DNA of 64,000 nucleotides from Bacillus sp. CH140a_4T. GTDB lineage: Bacteria > Bacillota > Bacilli > Bacillales > Bacillaceae_G. Positions 1 to 8,184 of the stretch are shown here, one piece after another (the stretch's first letter is position 1; every line of letters starts with the position of its first letter). The stretch covers positions 248,001 through 312,000 of the forward strand of contig NZ_WBPF01000016.1 of the NCBI RefSeq assembly GCF_008923725.1, given 5' to 3'. The notes below the pieces were generated by a model. The model saw only the letters and a program-made list of their open reading frames with translations. It did no database searches and was not told the origin of the DNA. The translations under genes were made by a program, and so were the position numbers.

Positions 1-563
1 TTCATAACGGGATACCAAAATATAATGGCGATAATAGTAAGTACACCCCAAAAAGCGAGTGCTATATTCCAAGATCCTTTTAATATATGTTGTAAAGGAA
101 TCGTTAACCCTGCACTTAAAGAAGCACCAGTTCCCATACCTACTGAATATATGCCAATCATTAAGCCAATTTTCGTAGGGAATTTTTCTTTAATAAACCC
201 TGATAGTAACGGACCTGCAAGTGCAATGCCAATACCGATAAATAAAGCACTCGCGAATAATGTGGAAATGGAAAAGGTAAAGGCCCTCATACATGTTGCC
301 AAGCCGATTAAAATAAGACAAGCCATAATGGATTTTTCTGCCCCGTATTTCTTAATTACTTTCCCAGTCAGTAAGGCGAATGTCCCCATACAAAAAACAG
401 GAATAGCTGTTAAAAAACTAACGGAAAAATTGCTTATATGTAAGTCTTGTCGGATTGTTTCTAATACAGGTGAAACAGATGTAATTCCGATACGTAAATT
501 AATAGAAACAAAAAATAGTGCTAGTATATACAAATAAGTTCGTTCTGGATGTTTCAATTTCAT
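1..563 (-). CDS. CynX/NimT-like MFS transporter, N-terminal part
   Basis: This is the first 187 codons of a membrane transporter; the rest lies beyond the left edge. The protein starts MKLKHPERTYLYILALFF after a good ribosome site (GAGGAGAAA). It shows several hydrophobic segments, the early motif INLRIGITSVSPVLETIRQ and a cytoplasmic loop GKVIKKYGAEKS, typical of the cyanate/nitroimidazole (CynX/YycB) branch of the major facilitator superfamily. The substrate cannot be told from sequence. It lies just downstream of, and on the same strand as, a GntR regulator gene; two palindromes in the gap suggest that this regulator controls it. Family call fairly sure, function unknown. Confidence 0.8.
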   Translation of the reverse strand, partial: MKLKHPERTYLYILALFFVSINLRIGITSVSPVLETIRQDLHISNFSVSFLTAIPVFCMGTFALLTGKVIKKYGAEKSIMACLILIGLATCMRAFTFSISTLFASALFIGIGIALAGPLLSGFIKEKFPTKIGLMIGIYSVGMGTGASLSAGLTIPLQHILKGSWNIALAFWGVLTIIAIIFWYPVM

Positions 564-575
564 TTTCTCCTCTCA

Positions 576-613
576 TAAACATCAGATGTTATTCAGTATA
601 TCATCTGATGTTT
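576..613 (-). promoter_or_regulatory. Twin CATC-N-GATG operator around a -10 box
   Basis: Two near-identical palindromes, AACATCAGATGTT (centre 584) and ATCATCTGATGTT (centre 606), lie 22 bp apart, two helical turns. On the minus strand a TATACT -10-like box (595-600) sits exactly between them. FadR-subfamily GntR proteins such as LutR bind TCATC-N-GATGA type sites (from memory), and such a regulator is encoded next door. Repression of the MFS gene is inferred. Confidence 0.65.
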
Positions 614-633
614 AAGTGTAATAGATAAGGAGC

Positions 634-1314
634 TTATTTCAGCTCCAAATTTTGAACAGCGTATGTTCGCGCTTCTTCAGCATTTTGTTTTAAAATAGCT
701 TGGAATAACTTTTCATGAATGTCAGAGTTATCTTCATAGTCCGCTGTATTTAATATAAATTGGCTTAAAATGTGGCGAAGGGCAGGTACGAAAGATTGAT
801 ATAAATCAAGTAGAACTTCGTTTTTGCTCGCCTTTGCAATGGCTAGATGAAACTGAATGTCTGCATCTATGTATGCTACATAATTTCCTTCTTGAAGGGC
901 ATTTTTTCTTTTACTCAAATGTCCTTTTAAGTATAAAAGATCCTCGTCGGTTCGGCGCTGTGCCGCTAACATCGCTACTTCTTTATCTAACATATTTCGT
1001 GCTTCATACACATGATGTATATTAGCTGCTTGCAGTCGTTTTTCAAATGAATCTTGCGTTGTATTGAGTGAAACAATACGAGTACCTTGTCCTTGGCGAA
1101 CTTCTAATATGCCGGCATGTACTAATATCTTTATGCTCTCTCGCAATGTTGAACGTCCAACTCCTAACTCTTCCATTAATTGCGGCTCTGTAGGGAGGCG
1201 ATCACCAACTTCATACTCGCCAGAAAAGATTTTCTCTTGTAGACGTTCTAGCACTTCATCGACTAATTTCCGCCGAGAAACTTTTGAAAAAGATTTCTTT
1301 TCATTCATATTCAT
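634..1314 (-). CDS. GntR/FadR-family transcriptional regulator
   Basis: A 226-residue regulator. The N-terminal winged helix (about residues 15-80) carries the GntR signature GDRLPTEPQLMEELGVGRST followed by LRESIKILVHAGILEVRQGQGT. The C-terminal half is an all-helical FCD domain, with histidines and acidic residues (for example IQFHLAIAKAS) that bind metal or ligand in this family. The start at 1314 is chosen because AGGAGATGAGCAG precedes it; an upstream in-frame start at 1353 lacks a ribosome site. It precedes the MFS gene, and the twin palindrome between them is the likely operator. Ligand unknown, probably a small carboxylate if it resembles LutR or LldR. Confidence 0.85.
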   Translation of the reverse strand: MNMNEKKSFSKVSRRKLVDEVLERLQEKIFSGEYEVGDRLPTEPQLMEELGVGRSTLRESIKILVHAGILEVRQGQGTRIVSLNTTQDSFEKRLQAANIHHVYEARNMLDKEVAMLAAQRRTDEDLLYLKGHLSKRKNALQEGNYVAYIDADIQFHLAIAKASKNEVLLDLYQSFVPALRHILSQFILNTADYEDNSDIHEKLFQAILKQNAEEARTYAVQNLELK

Positions 1315-1429
1315 CTGCTCATCTCCTGTTATATTCGCTTTTATGATAACCAATTTAAGTTAGGTTGACAATGTTATTTTTTAGGTAGTTGAAATGAGGA
1401 TACTAAAATCGGGTTTATAAGACATAAAA

Positions 1430-1463
1430 AAACCTATTTTGAAAAAATCACTCAAAATAGATC
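1430..1463 (-). terminator. Rho-independent terminator
   Basis: On the minus strand CTATTTTGA pairs with TCAAAATAG and is followed by a run of T. It ends the reductase gene that stops at 1476. Confidence 0.75.
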
Positions 1464-1475
1464 CTTCAATTGCAT

Positions 1476-2468
1476 TTAATAACTTGTCAAAAACACTTTT
1501 CCTTTCGTTTTCTCAGCAGACTGCACGACATCAACTGCTGCTTTCACATCCGCTAAGTCATATGTAGAATGGACTTTCATAAAACGCAATTGCTCATTTT
1601 CCACTAAGCGAATTAAATGACGAAACGTTTCTTGCCATTTATATGGTGACACTTCTTTATTCCAATGTCGTAAATGAAATATGTTCGCGTGCACTTTTGC
1701 TTTCGTGACAATTTCTGCCCAGTTTACTTGTATTCCTGATAGAAGGCCGATCGTTAAAAAGTGCCCGTTTGGACGTAAGGAAAAAGCTAATTCATTTCCA
1801 TCTGGTCCCCCGATAGAATCAATCGCAGCATCTGCACCAATCCCGTTTGTTAATTCCATAACGGTTTCATAAAGCGGGTCAGTGGAAGTATCAATTACAT
1901 ACTCAGCACCAAGATGCAGTAATTCTTCTGTATGCTTATTATTTCTTGTAACTGCAATGAATCGGAAGTTTAAAATTTGTGATAACTGCGCAAATAGATG
2001 TCCAATAGCGGACCCGCAAGCATTCACTAATAAAACGTCATTCCGTTGTAAGTTTAGCGTTTCTGTACAAGTGACCCACGCCGTAAGAGGATTAATATAC
2101 ATTTGTGCCGCTGTAAAATCATCAATAGAATCAGGAATAGGGACTACAAAATCAGCCGATGTCTTCATATATTCTTGCCAAGTACCTTCTCCGCGTAACG
2201 GTAAAACACGTTTACCGATAAGGTCTCTCGTAACGCCCGCGCCAACATCTTCTACAATACCAACACCTTCATAACCAGGTATATTAGGTAACGGAATTCT
2301 ATGTGCGTACGCTCCCGTTATTGGAATTAAGTCAGATGGATTAATCGGCCTAACTAACATACGAACGAAAACTTCAGTATCTTTTAATGGTTCTATATTT
2401 TTATATTCAACTTGTAATACATCTTTTGGGTTGCCGAACTCATGAAATTGTATGTATTTTCCGTGCAA
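1476..2468 (-). CDS. MDR-family NADPH-dependent reductase (MECR/quinone reductase-like)
   Basis: A 330-residue zinc-free medium-chain dehydrogenase/reductase. It has the N-terminal GroES-like fold (RPINPSDLIPITGAY, PNIPGYEGVGIVEDVG) and a Rossmann domain from about residue 120, with the cofactor region VNACGSAIGHLFAQLSQI. The catalytic-zinc residues of classical alcohol dehydrogenases are absent, which matches 2-enoyl thioester reductases and quinone oxidoreductases. Translation starts at a TTG behind GGGGGCACATTTATC. It stands alone, with its own terminator. The exact substrate cannot be predicted. Confidence 0.8.
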   Translation of the reverse strand: MHGKYIQFHEFGNPKDVLQVEYKNIEPLKDTEVFVRMLVRPINPSDLIPITGAYAHRIPLPNIPGYEGVGIVEDVGAGVTRDLIGKRVLPLRGEGTWQEYMKTSADFVVPIPDSIDDFTAAQMYINPLTAWVTCTETLNLQRNDVLLVNACGSAIGHLFAQLSQILNFRFIAVTRNNKHTEELLHLGAEYVIDTSTDPLYETVMELTNGIGADAAIDSIGGPDGNELAFSLRPNGHFLTIGLLSGIQVNWAEIVTKAKVHANIFHLRHWNKEVSPYKWQETFRHLIRLVENEQLRFMKVHSTYDLADVKAAVDVVQSAEKTKGKVFLTSY

Positions 2469-2820
2469 GATAAATGTGCCCCCTTAGTTTGATTGGGTTT
2501 ATTATAGCATTTTCAGTTTAAATGATTATTTCATTAGCACTAAGTAAAAGGGAACAGAAAGTTGTCGTTTATATTTCGAGGAGATTTTGATTGTGCAAAC
2601 TTTTAAAATATACATTAATTATGTAGCATTGCTGAATAATAATCTTACATAAATATCAATGCATTTCGATATACAATAATTAATATTTGCATTTGGTAAT
2701 GAGGATGAAGAGGAATAAGTGACTTATCCCGCTATTTGTGGGAGTCGGGCTGTATGTAAAAGCCTTCACTTTATCAAAATGTAAGTTGCATCTTGTATAA
2801 TGTAATGGTGGAGGTCAGAT
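2469..2820. other. Intergenic region between divergent genes
   Basis: 352 bp between the reductase (minus) and the sensor kinase (plus). AT-rich, apart from a short G+C-richer stretch near 2727-2750 (ATCCCGCTATTTGTGGGAG) that could form a small hairpin. It must hold both promoters; I see no convincing gene or clear sigma-A box. Confidence 0.5.
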
Positions 2821-4038
2821 ATGAAAAAAATAAGTTTAAATATAGATTTGGATACAAATGTATTGGAAGTGGTATTTATTCCAAGAAGGTTTATTATTTT
2901 ATGGATTACACTCGTATATATAGCTTCAATACTTTTAGAATTTCGTAATAATATTTTCTCTATGGATAGTTTTTTCTTTACAATAGTCATTGTTATTCAT
3001 ACTATTTTTCATTGGTATGCCAGTTCATTAAAAAATAGGCAATTGTTGTACTTCTTTTTTGTACAACTTTTCATTGTGTTTTTGGCTGCGTTTATTGCAA
3101 CAAATGCTTCGATAGCGATTTTTGTTGGATTAACTCCTATTTTAATCGCCCAAAGTTTATATGTTTATAACAATATATTTAAAGTAATGGCAGTTTTTAC
3201 TCTTATGTATGCAATATTTTGTGCTGCAATTAGTATCAATTATGGTGTGAATAAATTAGCTATTCTTATCTCTATGTTTCTTTTAGTGTTAGCAATTATT
3301 ATTCCTTTTTCTTATATTAATAAGCAGCAATTTGATGCACGTAATCGTATACAGAGCTATATTCAAGAGTTAGAGTCTGCATATATGAGAGTGGAAGAAT
3401 TGACATTAGCTAATGAAAGACAACGTATGGCAAGAGATTTACATGATACGTTAGCGCAAGGTTTAGCAAGCTTAATTATGCAATTGGAAGCGATAGACGC
3501 CCATATGCAAAAAGGGAATACAGGACGATCTCAAGAGATTATGAAACAAACTATGATAAGAGCGAGACAAACTTTACATGATGCAAGGTTGGTTATTGAT
3601 GATTTGCGTCATACTACTAATTCATTTAATGGAGCAGTAAAAGAAGAGGTTCAACGTTTTTCTGAAGCTACGTCTATACATGTGAGATGCACTATCCAAA
3701 GTCCACCGTATATTTCAAGCGTAGTAAAAGAGCACTGCTTATATGTAATTAGTGAATGTTTAACAAATATCGCAAAACATTCACAGGCAGCAGATGTAAA
3801 TTTAAATGTTGAATATATCGATGATCTTGAAAAACTTACTATTGAAGTTGAAGATAATGGAATTGGTTTTGACACTAGATATATCGGTAAGAATCCTGGA
3901 CATTATGGTTTAATTGGTCTAAATGAGCGTGTTCGATTGATTAAGGGAGAAATACATATATTGAGTGAAAAGATGAAAGGTACGAAAGTGTATATTCAAG
4001 TGCCTATAAATAAAGAAGGAGATAGCCATGAAGCATAA
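2821..4038 (+). CDS. Sensor histidine kinase, HisKA_3 (NarL-type) family
   Basis: A 405-residue membrane kinase of the LiaS/DegS type. Residues 20-170 hold about six hydrophobic segments with no large extracellular domain, so the membrane region itself probably senses the signal. A coiled linker leads to the phospho-acceptor motif RDLHDTLAQGLASL (His about 208). The HATPase_c domain has its N box in ECLTNIAKHSQA and G boxes in EDNGIGFD and GHYGLIGLNERV. The ribosome site GGTGGAGGTC precedes the ATG. It overlaps the response-regulator gene by 11 bp, so the two form a translationally coupled pair. No LiaF-like gene is adjacent. The signal is unknown. Confidence 0.9.
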   Translation: MKKISLNIDLDTNVLEVVFIPRRFIILWITLVYIASILLEFRNNIFSMDSFFFTIVIVIHTIFHWYASSLKNRQLLYFFFVQLFIVFLAAFIATNASIAIFVGLTPILIAQSLYVYNNIFKVMAVFTLMYAIFCAAISINYGVNKLAILISMFLLVLAIIIPFSYINKQQFDARNRIQSYIQELESAYMRVEELTLANERQRMARDLHDTLAQGLASLIMQLEAIDAHMQKGNTGRSQEIMKQTMIRARQTLHDARLVIDDLRHTTNSFNGAVKEEVQRFSEATSIHVRCTIQSPPYISSVVKEHCLYVISECLTNIAKHSQAADVNLNVEYIDDLEKLTIEVEDNGIGFDTRYIGKNPGHYGLIGLNERVRLIKGEIHILSEKMKGTKVYIQVPINKEGDSHEA

Positions 4039-4672
4039 CGTATTAATTATAGATGATCATTTCGTTGTAAGAGAAGGTCTGAAATTAATAATAGAAACGA
4101 GTGATTCATTTCAAATTATAGGTGAGGCTGCAAACGGAGAAGAGGCCCTTTCTTTCATAGAAAAGAAGAAACCTGATGTCATTTTAATGGATTTGAATAT
4201 GCCTAAAATGAGTGGTTTAGAAACAATTGAGGCTTTGAATGAAAAACAAAACTATACGCCGATTATTATATTAACTACTTATAACGAAGATGAATTAATG
4301 TTAAAGGGAATTGAGTTAGGGGCAAAAGGATATTTGCTAAAAGATACGGATCGAGAGAATTTGTTTCGAACATTGGAAGCGGCTATTCGAGGTGAGATTT
4401 TACTACAACCAAATATTATGGAAAAGATAGTGAAGTATAAAAGGAAAGAAGTACATGCTGATAAGGTTGCAGAAAATAACTTAACGGTTAAAGAATTGTT
4501 TGTGCTGAAAGCTATTGCGCGCGGATATAAGAATAAAGAAATTGCATTTGATATGGGAATAGCTGAGCGAACGGTAAAAGCATATTTAACAAATATATAC
4601 AATAAATTAGGTGTTAATTCACGGTCAGAAGCAGTAGCTGTATCTATTGAAAGAAAGTTAATTCATTTTTAA
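4028..4672 (+). CDS. NarL/LuxR-family response regulator
   Basis: A 214-residue regulator. The receiver domain (residues 1-120) has the acidic pocket IIDDH and the phospho-acceptor Asp55 in ILMDLNMPKMSG, then TTYNEDE and the conserved Lys in GYLLKDTD. The C-terminal LuxR-type helix-turn-helix reads LTVKELFVLKAIARGYKNKE and AERTVKAYLTNIYNKLGV. Its start lies inside the end of the kinase gene, so the two are co-expressed. A strong terminator follows. Target genes are unknown; the next gene, a small membrane protein, may be one. Confidence 0.92.
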   Translation: MKHNVLIIDDHFVVREGLKLIIETSDSFQIIGEAANGEEALSFIEKKKPDVILMDLNMPKMSGLETIEALNEKQNYTPIIILTTYNEDELMLKGIELGAKGYLLKDTDRENLFRTLEAAIRGEILLQPNIMEKIVKYKRKEVHADKVAENNLTVKELFVLKAIARGYKNKEIAFDMGIAERTVKAYLTNIYNKLGVNSRSEAVAVSIERKLIHF

Positions 4673-4688
4673 AACATTATATATGCCC

Positions 4689-4727
4689 AATCGTACATGA
4701 AAGGCTTGCCCTTTTGTACGATTTTTT
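4689..4727 (+). terminator. Rho-independent terminator of the two-component operon
   Basis: AATCGTACA pairs with TGTACGATT, with inner AAAGGC/GCCCTTT pairing, followed by seven T. Confidence 0.85.
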
Positions 4728-4835
4728 TATTTCTTTCTCATGTTATGCTTCAGAAAGTATGAGAGATTTAAGAACAATCTAATTGCATTACAATTATAGA
4801 CGTTTCTAATGTAGGAAAGGAAGAAGAATAAGTAA

Positions 4836-5270
4836 ATGGAAACTTTGCTTTTAATTCCTGTATTAATTTTCTTTATTTGGCTGCAAAGCAAACAAAGAAA
4901 ATTAAACTGGATAGATATTATAGCTTTTCTCATGATGATAGGGATTATTACTTATATGGTGCCGCAACCAATGACTAGGGATTTACAAGCAGAGTTACTG
5001 GCAGTTACGCTTTTTTCTTTCGCTATTGGTGTTTGGCAAGGTGGGGGAATTACAGTCTGTTATGAGGATGAAGTTTTATATATTACAAATGGAAAACAGT
5101 TTTCCATTTCATGGATTCTCTTAATAATTGGCAACATAATTATTATTAATATATTTGAAGATGGATTTACATTTAATGGACCGTGGTTTCTTTTGTGTAG
5201 CGTTGTTATTGCATCTGGGGTAAAAAACAGTATTCTATGTATTCTGTACAAATTAACAGTGCGAAATTGA
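4836..5270 (+). CDS. Small multi-span membrane protein, unknown function
   Basis: 144 residues with four to five hydrophobic helices (LLLIPVLIFFIWLQ at the N-terminus, later IIAFLMMIGIITYMV and ISWILLIIGNIIIINIF). A purine-rich stretch (GGAAAGGAAGAAG) lies 10-20 nt before the ATG. I recognise no family with confidence; a distant CcdC-like (DUF1453) relation is possible. It follows the two-component operon after a terminator, so it has its own promoter. Confidence 0.65.
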   Translation: METLLLIPVLIFFIWLQSKQRKLNWIDIIAFLMMIGIITYMVPQPMTRDLQAELLAVTLFSFAIGVWQGGGITVCYEDEVLYITNGKQFSISWILLIIGNIIIINIFEDGFTFNGPWFLLCSVVIASGVKNSILCILYKLTVRN

Positions 5271-5392
5271 ATAGGAAATCAAAGCTGTTTTCTTTTATCC
5301 CAACATAAAACGTATTGCTGTCAGCTCATTAAAAGACTGTAGTTGATAAAAAATGAGAAGGAAGTATTGGAAGAATGGGGGAGTTAACGTAG

Positions 5393-5812
5393 ATGTTTCT
5401 ACCTATTACTATATTTGATAGGTTTAGTTGGCTGGGGAATGTTGCTTTCTCTTTAGAAAAGACTAGCAGGAATCGAGCACTTTTGAGGGCAGAAGAAAGC
5501 AATGTTAATTTGTGTGAAAATAAATGTAGAGATTCGGTTAATAATATTCATCAAAAAATAAATGTGGATGCTTTGGACTATAGTAATAATCGCATATTGG
5601 GCCGTGCAGAACCTCATTCAACAATTATCATAACAAGTGGTGATATGTATGTTGGAAGCGGACGAGTTAATAAGTATGGAGAATTTGAAATATATACAAA
5701 TGATTATCTGGAAGAGTATTTGGTACTAGAGATTCAGTTGATAATGGGTGGTTTTTATCAAGAGAGTATAATGGTAAATAAGATAGGATTATTTCTTTTT
5801 TTAGCTAAATAA
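5393..5812 (+). CDS. Hypothetical protein with a bacterial Ig-like segment, possibly a fragment
   Basis: A 139-residue product. Residues about 63-125 (NNRILGRAEPHSTIIITSGD, VGSGRVNKYGEFEI) resemble a Big_6-type bacterial immunoglobulin repeat, normally found in tandem in secreted adhesins and toxins. There is no signal peptide, and the N-terminal half (MFLPITIFDRFSWLGN) looks unlike a normal domain. GGGGGAG lies 9-10 nt before the ATG. It may be the leftover end of a larger surface protein, or a small stand-alone protein. Confidence 0.5.
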   Translation: MFLPITIFDRFSWLGNVAFSLEKTSRNRALLRAEESNVNLCENKCRDSVNNIHQKINVDALDYSNNRILGRAEPHSTIIITSGDMYVGSGRVNKYGEFEIYTNDYLEEYLVLEIQLIMGGFYQESIMVNKIGLFLFLAK

Positions 5813-5838
5813 AAAGGAAGCAACCTTAGTCGCTTCCT
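5811..5838 (-). terminator. Rho-independent terminator
   Basis: AGGAAGC pairs with GCTTCCT around a 10-nt loop, with a T run on the minus strand. It ends the YflJ-like gene and may also stop plus-strand transcripts. Confidence 0.75.
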
Positions 5839-5845
5839 ACATCTA

Positions 5846-5986
5846 TTAAGCCGAAGCCTTCTTCATTCTCTCAAGTAAACTAGATAACACATGCGTACGA
5901 TATGATTCTAGTTTTTTACCTTCGTAAGTACGAATACCTAATTTTTTAAGTTCTTTTACATACCAACCTTTGCTTCCGAAATACAT
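5846..5986 (-). CDS. YflJ-like small protein (DUF2639)
   Basis: A 46-residue protein starting MYFGSKGWYVKELKKLGI, which matches my memory of the short YflJ/DUF2639 family of Bacillus. The start at 5986 is preceded by AAGGGGAGCGATCAC; longer upstream frames lack a ribosome site. Basic, with no membrane segment. Function unknown. Confidence 0.8.
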   Translation of the reverse strand: MYFGSKGWYVKELKKLGIRTYEGKKLESYRTHVLSSLLERMKKASA

Positions 5987-6140
5987 GTGATCGCTCCCCT
6001 TCAACTTTGTTTTTATTTGTTCTGATTGTACTTGGAGGTACAGGTAATATAATGAAGGAAATGAATTTCGCGCGAAAATGGTTAACTTTGTTGCAAAAGA
6101 CATATATACTAAGGATAGTATATAACGAGGTGGGCAAGAC

Positions 6141-6503
6141 GTGATTATAGAGAAGCACGAAATTCAAATTGACCAAATTACGAGCGGTAAAGTGAATATC
6201 TTTACTTTCTATAGAAATAGAAAGCAAATTGATGATCATTTTTTACGATTGCAAGAACCATCGCTTACAGCAAACTACTTCTTCCATTTTCATTTTGATG
6301 CAGAGAGCTTGCATCTACTGCAGAAAGAGTTTCCAGGCGTATATCCGTACAACGGTAGTGAAACGATTCACGACTGGACGGAAAAGATGAAAGCAGAATT
6401 GCAACATCAGATCCAAACAGGAAAATGGAATAAGCGCGTACATATCGGTAATCGCATTCTAGATGTGGCGTTTACGTGGTGTGACGAAGATATAGTAGAG
6501 TGA
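6141..6503 (+). CDS. Conserved hypothetical protein, 120 residues
   Basis: Starts at GTG behind CGAGGTGGGC. The product is soluble and rich in aromatic and charged residues (FFHFHFDAESLHLLQKEFPG, IHDWTEKMKAELQHQIQ). No motif is recognised and no transmembrane helix is seen. A clear terminator follows directly. Coding quality is good (codon use like its neighbours, closed by its own terminator), but no function can be given. Confidence 0.7.
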   Translation: MIIEKHEIQIDQITSGKVNIFTFYRNRKQIDDHFLRLQEPSLTANYFFHFHFDAESLHLLQKEFPGVYPYNGSETIHDWTEKMKAELQHQIQTGKWNKRVHIGNRILDVAFTWCDEDIVE

Positions 6504-6531
6504 AAAAGAAGCGGATGACGCTTCTTTTTTT
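6504..6531. terminator. Bidirectional terminator
   Basis: AAAAGAAGCG pairs with CGCTTCTTTT around GATGA, with T runs on both strands. It serves the convergent genes ending at 6503 (plus) and 6530 (minus). Confidence 0.85.
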
Positions 6532-6715
6532 AGCGCTGGAATAAAACGAGCTTACCTGCAGAAGATGTGCAGCGATGTGTTTTTTCATACAATCCTTTTT
6601 CTTGTAAAATAGATTCACCTTTTGCTTTCGCTTCTTTTTCAGTTGCCGCCTCAAATGATTCATCTAATGCTTTAGAACCATCTTTTTCAAAGACTGTTAG
6701 AACGTATACTCCCAT
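6530..6715 (-). CDS. yhzD: YhzD-like small protein
   Basis: 61 residues starting MGVYVLTVFEKDGSKALDES and ending in a conserved EKTHRCTSSAGKLVLF tail, which matches Bacillus YhzD as I recall it. The start at 6715 follows TTGGAGGGAATTTTC; the longer frame upstream is not used. In B. subtilis yhzD also lies near the yha cluster. Function unknown. Confidence 0.8.
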   Translation of the reverse strand: MGVYVLTVFEKDGSKALDESFEAATEKEAKAKGESILQEKGLYEKTHRCTSSAGKLVLFQR

Positions 6716-6942
6716 GAAAATTCCCTCCAATAATAAAAATCAGAATCTTATAACTATTTTGGCATAAATCACTAGAATATGCAAAGAAATATATGACATT
6801 GCGTGTTACAATAAGGTGAAACTTTAATCAGTGGGGAGTTTTTTATTTCCTGCTTATTACTAGTTTTCACCAATTGAGCATGTATTGTTTGTGTTCATGC
6901 GGATAAAATGAAACTTTTGAAAGATAGAAAGGATCGTTATTT

Positions 6943-8184
6943 GTGAAACAAGTGAAGTTTATACATGCGGCTGATTTGCATTTGGATAGTCCGTTTAAAG
7001 GGATGGAGATGAATGTTGGGCAGTCTGTTTGGGAGAGAATGAAGCAGAGTACGTTTGAATCGTTCGAGCGTATTGTTGATAAAGCGATTCAAGAGCGCGT
7101 TGATTTCGTATTACTAGCCGGGGATTTGTATGATGCGGAGACGAGAAGTTTGAGAGCGCAAGTGTTTGTGCGCGAGCAAATGAAGAGGCTGGCGCAATAC
7201 GATATCCCTGTTTTTATTATTCACGGTAACCACGATCATTTAGGGGGAAGCTGGGCAGCAATTGAATTTCCGGAAAATGTTCATGTGTTTACGGAGCCTT
7301 ATGTAGAAGAGAAATCATTTTATAAAAATGGTGAGCTAGTAGCTTCTATTTACGGATTTAGTTATTTGCAGCAAGCGGTAACGGATAATATGACAGCACA
7401 GTATACGAAAATGAGTGATGCGCCTTTTCATATTGGTATGCTACACGGTAGTGTGGAGGGGGATGCAGAGCATAATCGCTATGCACCGTTTCAAATTCGT
7501 GAGCTGAAAGAAAAGCAGTTTGATTATTGGGCTCTTGGCCATATACATAAACGTGAAATTTTATCAGAAGAGCCATACATTATTTATCCAGGGAACATAC
7601 AAGGGCGTCATCGTAAGGAAACAGGGGAGAAGGGTGCGTACTTGATTGAACTTACGAAACAAGGAACGCAATGTTCATTTTTCCATACGGCGGATGTTTT
7701 GTGGGATGAGATAGAAGTGAGTATCGATGGGCTTGAAAATGTCGATGAACTTATGACTGTGATATCAAGTGCGATGAATGAATGCCGAAGAGAAGAAGAA
7801 GGGACGCTTTTAACTGTCGTATTTACAGGGCAGGGACCACTTTCTCCTTATTTACGTGATGAAAAACGTGTGGAAGAGATTTTTCATATTTTAGCAGCTG
7901 GCGAAGAGCGAAAAGACTTCGTATATGCGATGAAGTGGAAAAATGAGACGGTTTCTTTTGCGGAAATCGAGCGTTTGAAAGAGGAAAATCATTTCGTCGG
8001 TAGTGTGCTAAAAGAGTTAGAAGCTTTCACCAATATGGACGGCGTGTTGCGCAGTATTTGGACATCTCCTGTAGCACGTAATAGTATTGAATCTTTTACA
8101 GAAGAAGAGAAGAAAGAGATTCAAAAGGAAGCAGAAAATATTATTTTAGAGCAATTATTCCAGCAAGAGAGGGATAAGAAATGA
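6943..8184 (+). CDS. yhaO: YhaO, Mre11/SbcD-like DNA repair nuclease subunit
   Basis: A 413-residue metallophosphoesterase. All five family motifs are visible: AADLHLDS, LAGDLYDAE, HGNHDHLGG, MLHGSVEGD and ALGHIHKRE, which bind two Mn/Mg ions. The C-terminal third is the usual cap and a helical segment that would contact the ATPase partner. Translation starts at GTG after AGAAAGGATC. The stop overlaps the yhaN start by 4 bp (ATGA), so the subunits are coupled. By analogy to SbcCD/Mre11-Rad50 it should process DNA ends, though YhaO-YhaN is a separate branch whose role is less clear. Confidence 0.92.
   Translation: MKQVKFIHAADLHLDSPFKGMEMNVGQSVWERMKQSTFESFERIVDKAIQERVDFVLLAGDLYDAETRSLRAQVFVREQMKRLAQYDIPVFIIHGNHDHLGGSWAAIEFPENVHVFTEPYVEEKSFYKNGELVASIYGFSYLQQAVTDNMTAQYTKMSDAPFHIGMLHGSVEGDAEHNRYAPFQIRELKEKQFDYWALGHIHKREILSEEPYIIYPGNIQGRHRKETGEKGAYLIELTKQGTQCSFFHTADVLWDEIEVSIDGLENVDELMTVISSAMNECRREEEGTLLTVVFTGQGPLSPYLRDEKRVEEIFHILAAGEERKDFVYAMKWKNETVSFAEIERLKEENHFVGSVLKELEAFTNMDGVLRSIWTSPVARNSIESFTEEEKKEIQKEAENIILEQLFQQERDKK

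Noticed and set aside
25..537. Plus-strand frame of 170 residues
   Set aside because: It is the antisense shadow of the MFS transporter gene on the minus strand, which has a ribosome site and clear family features.
2587..2652. Short TTG-start frame (about 21 residues) near GGAG upstream of the kinase
   Set aside because: Ribosome-site spacing is poor and nothing else supports translation.
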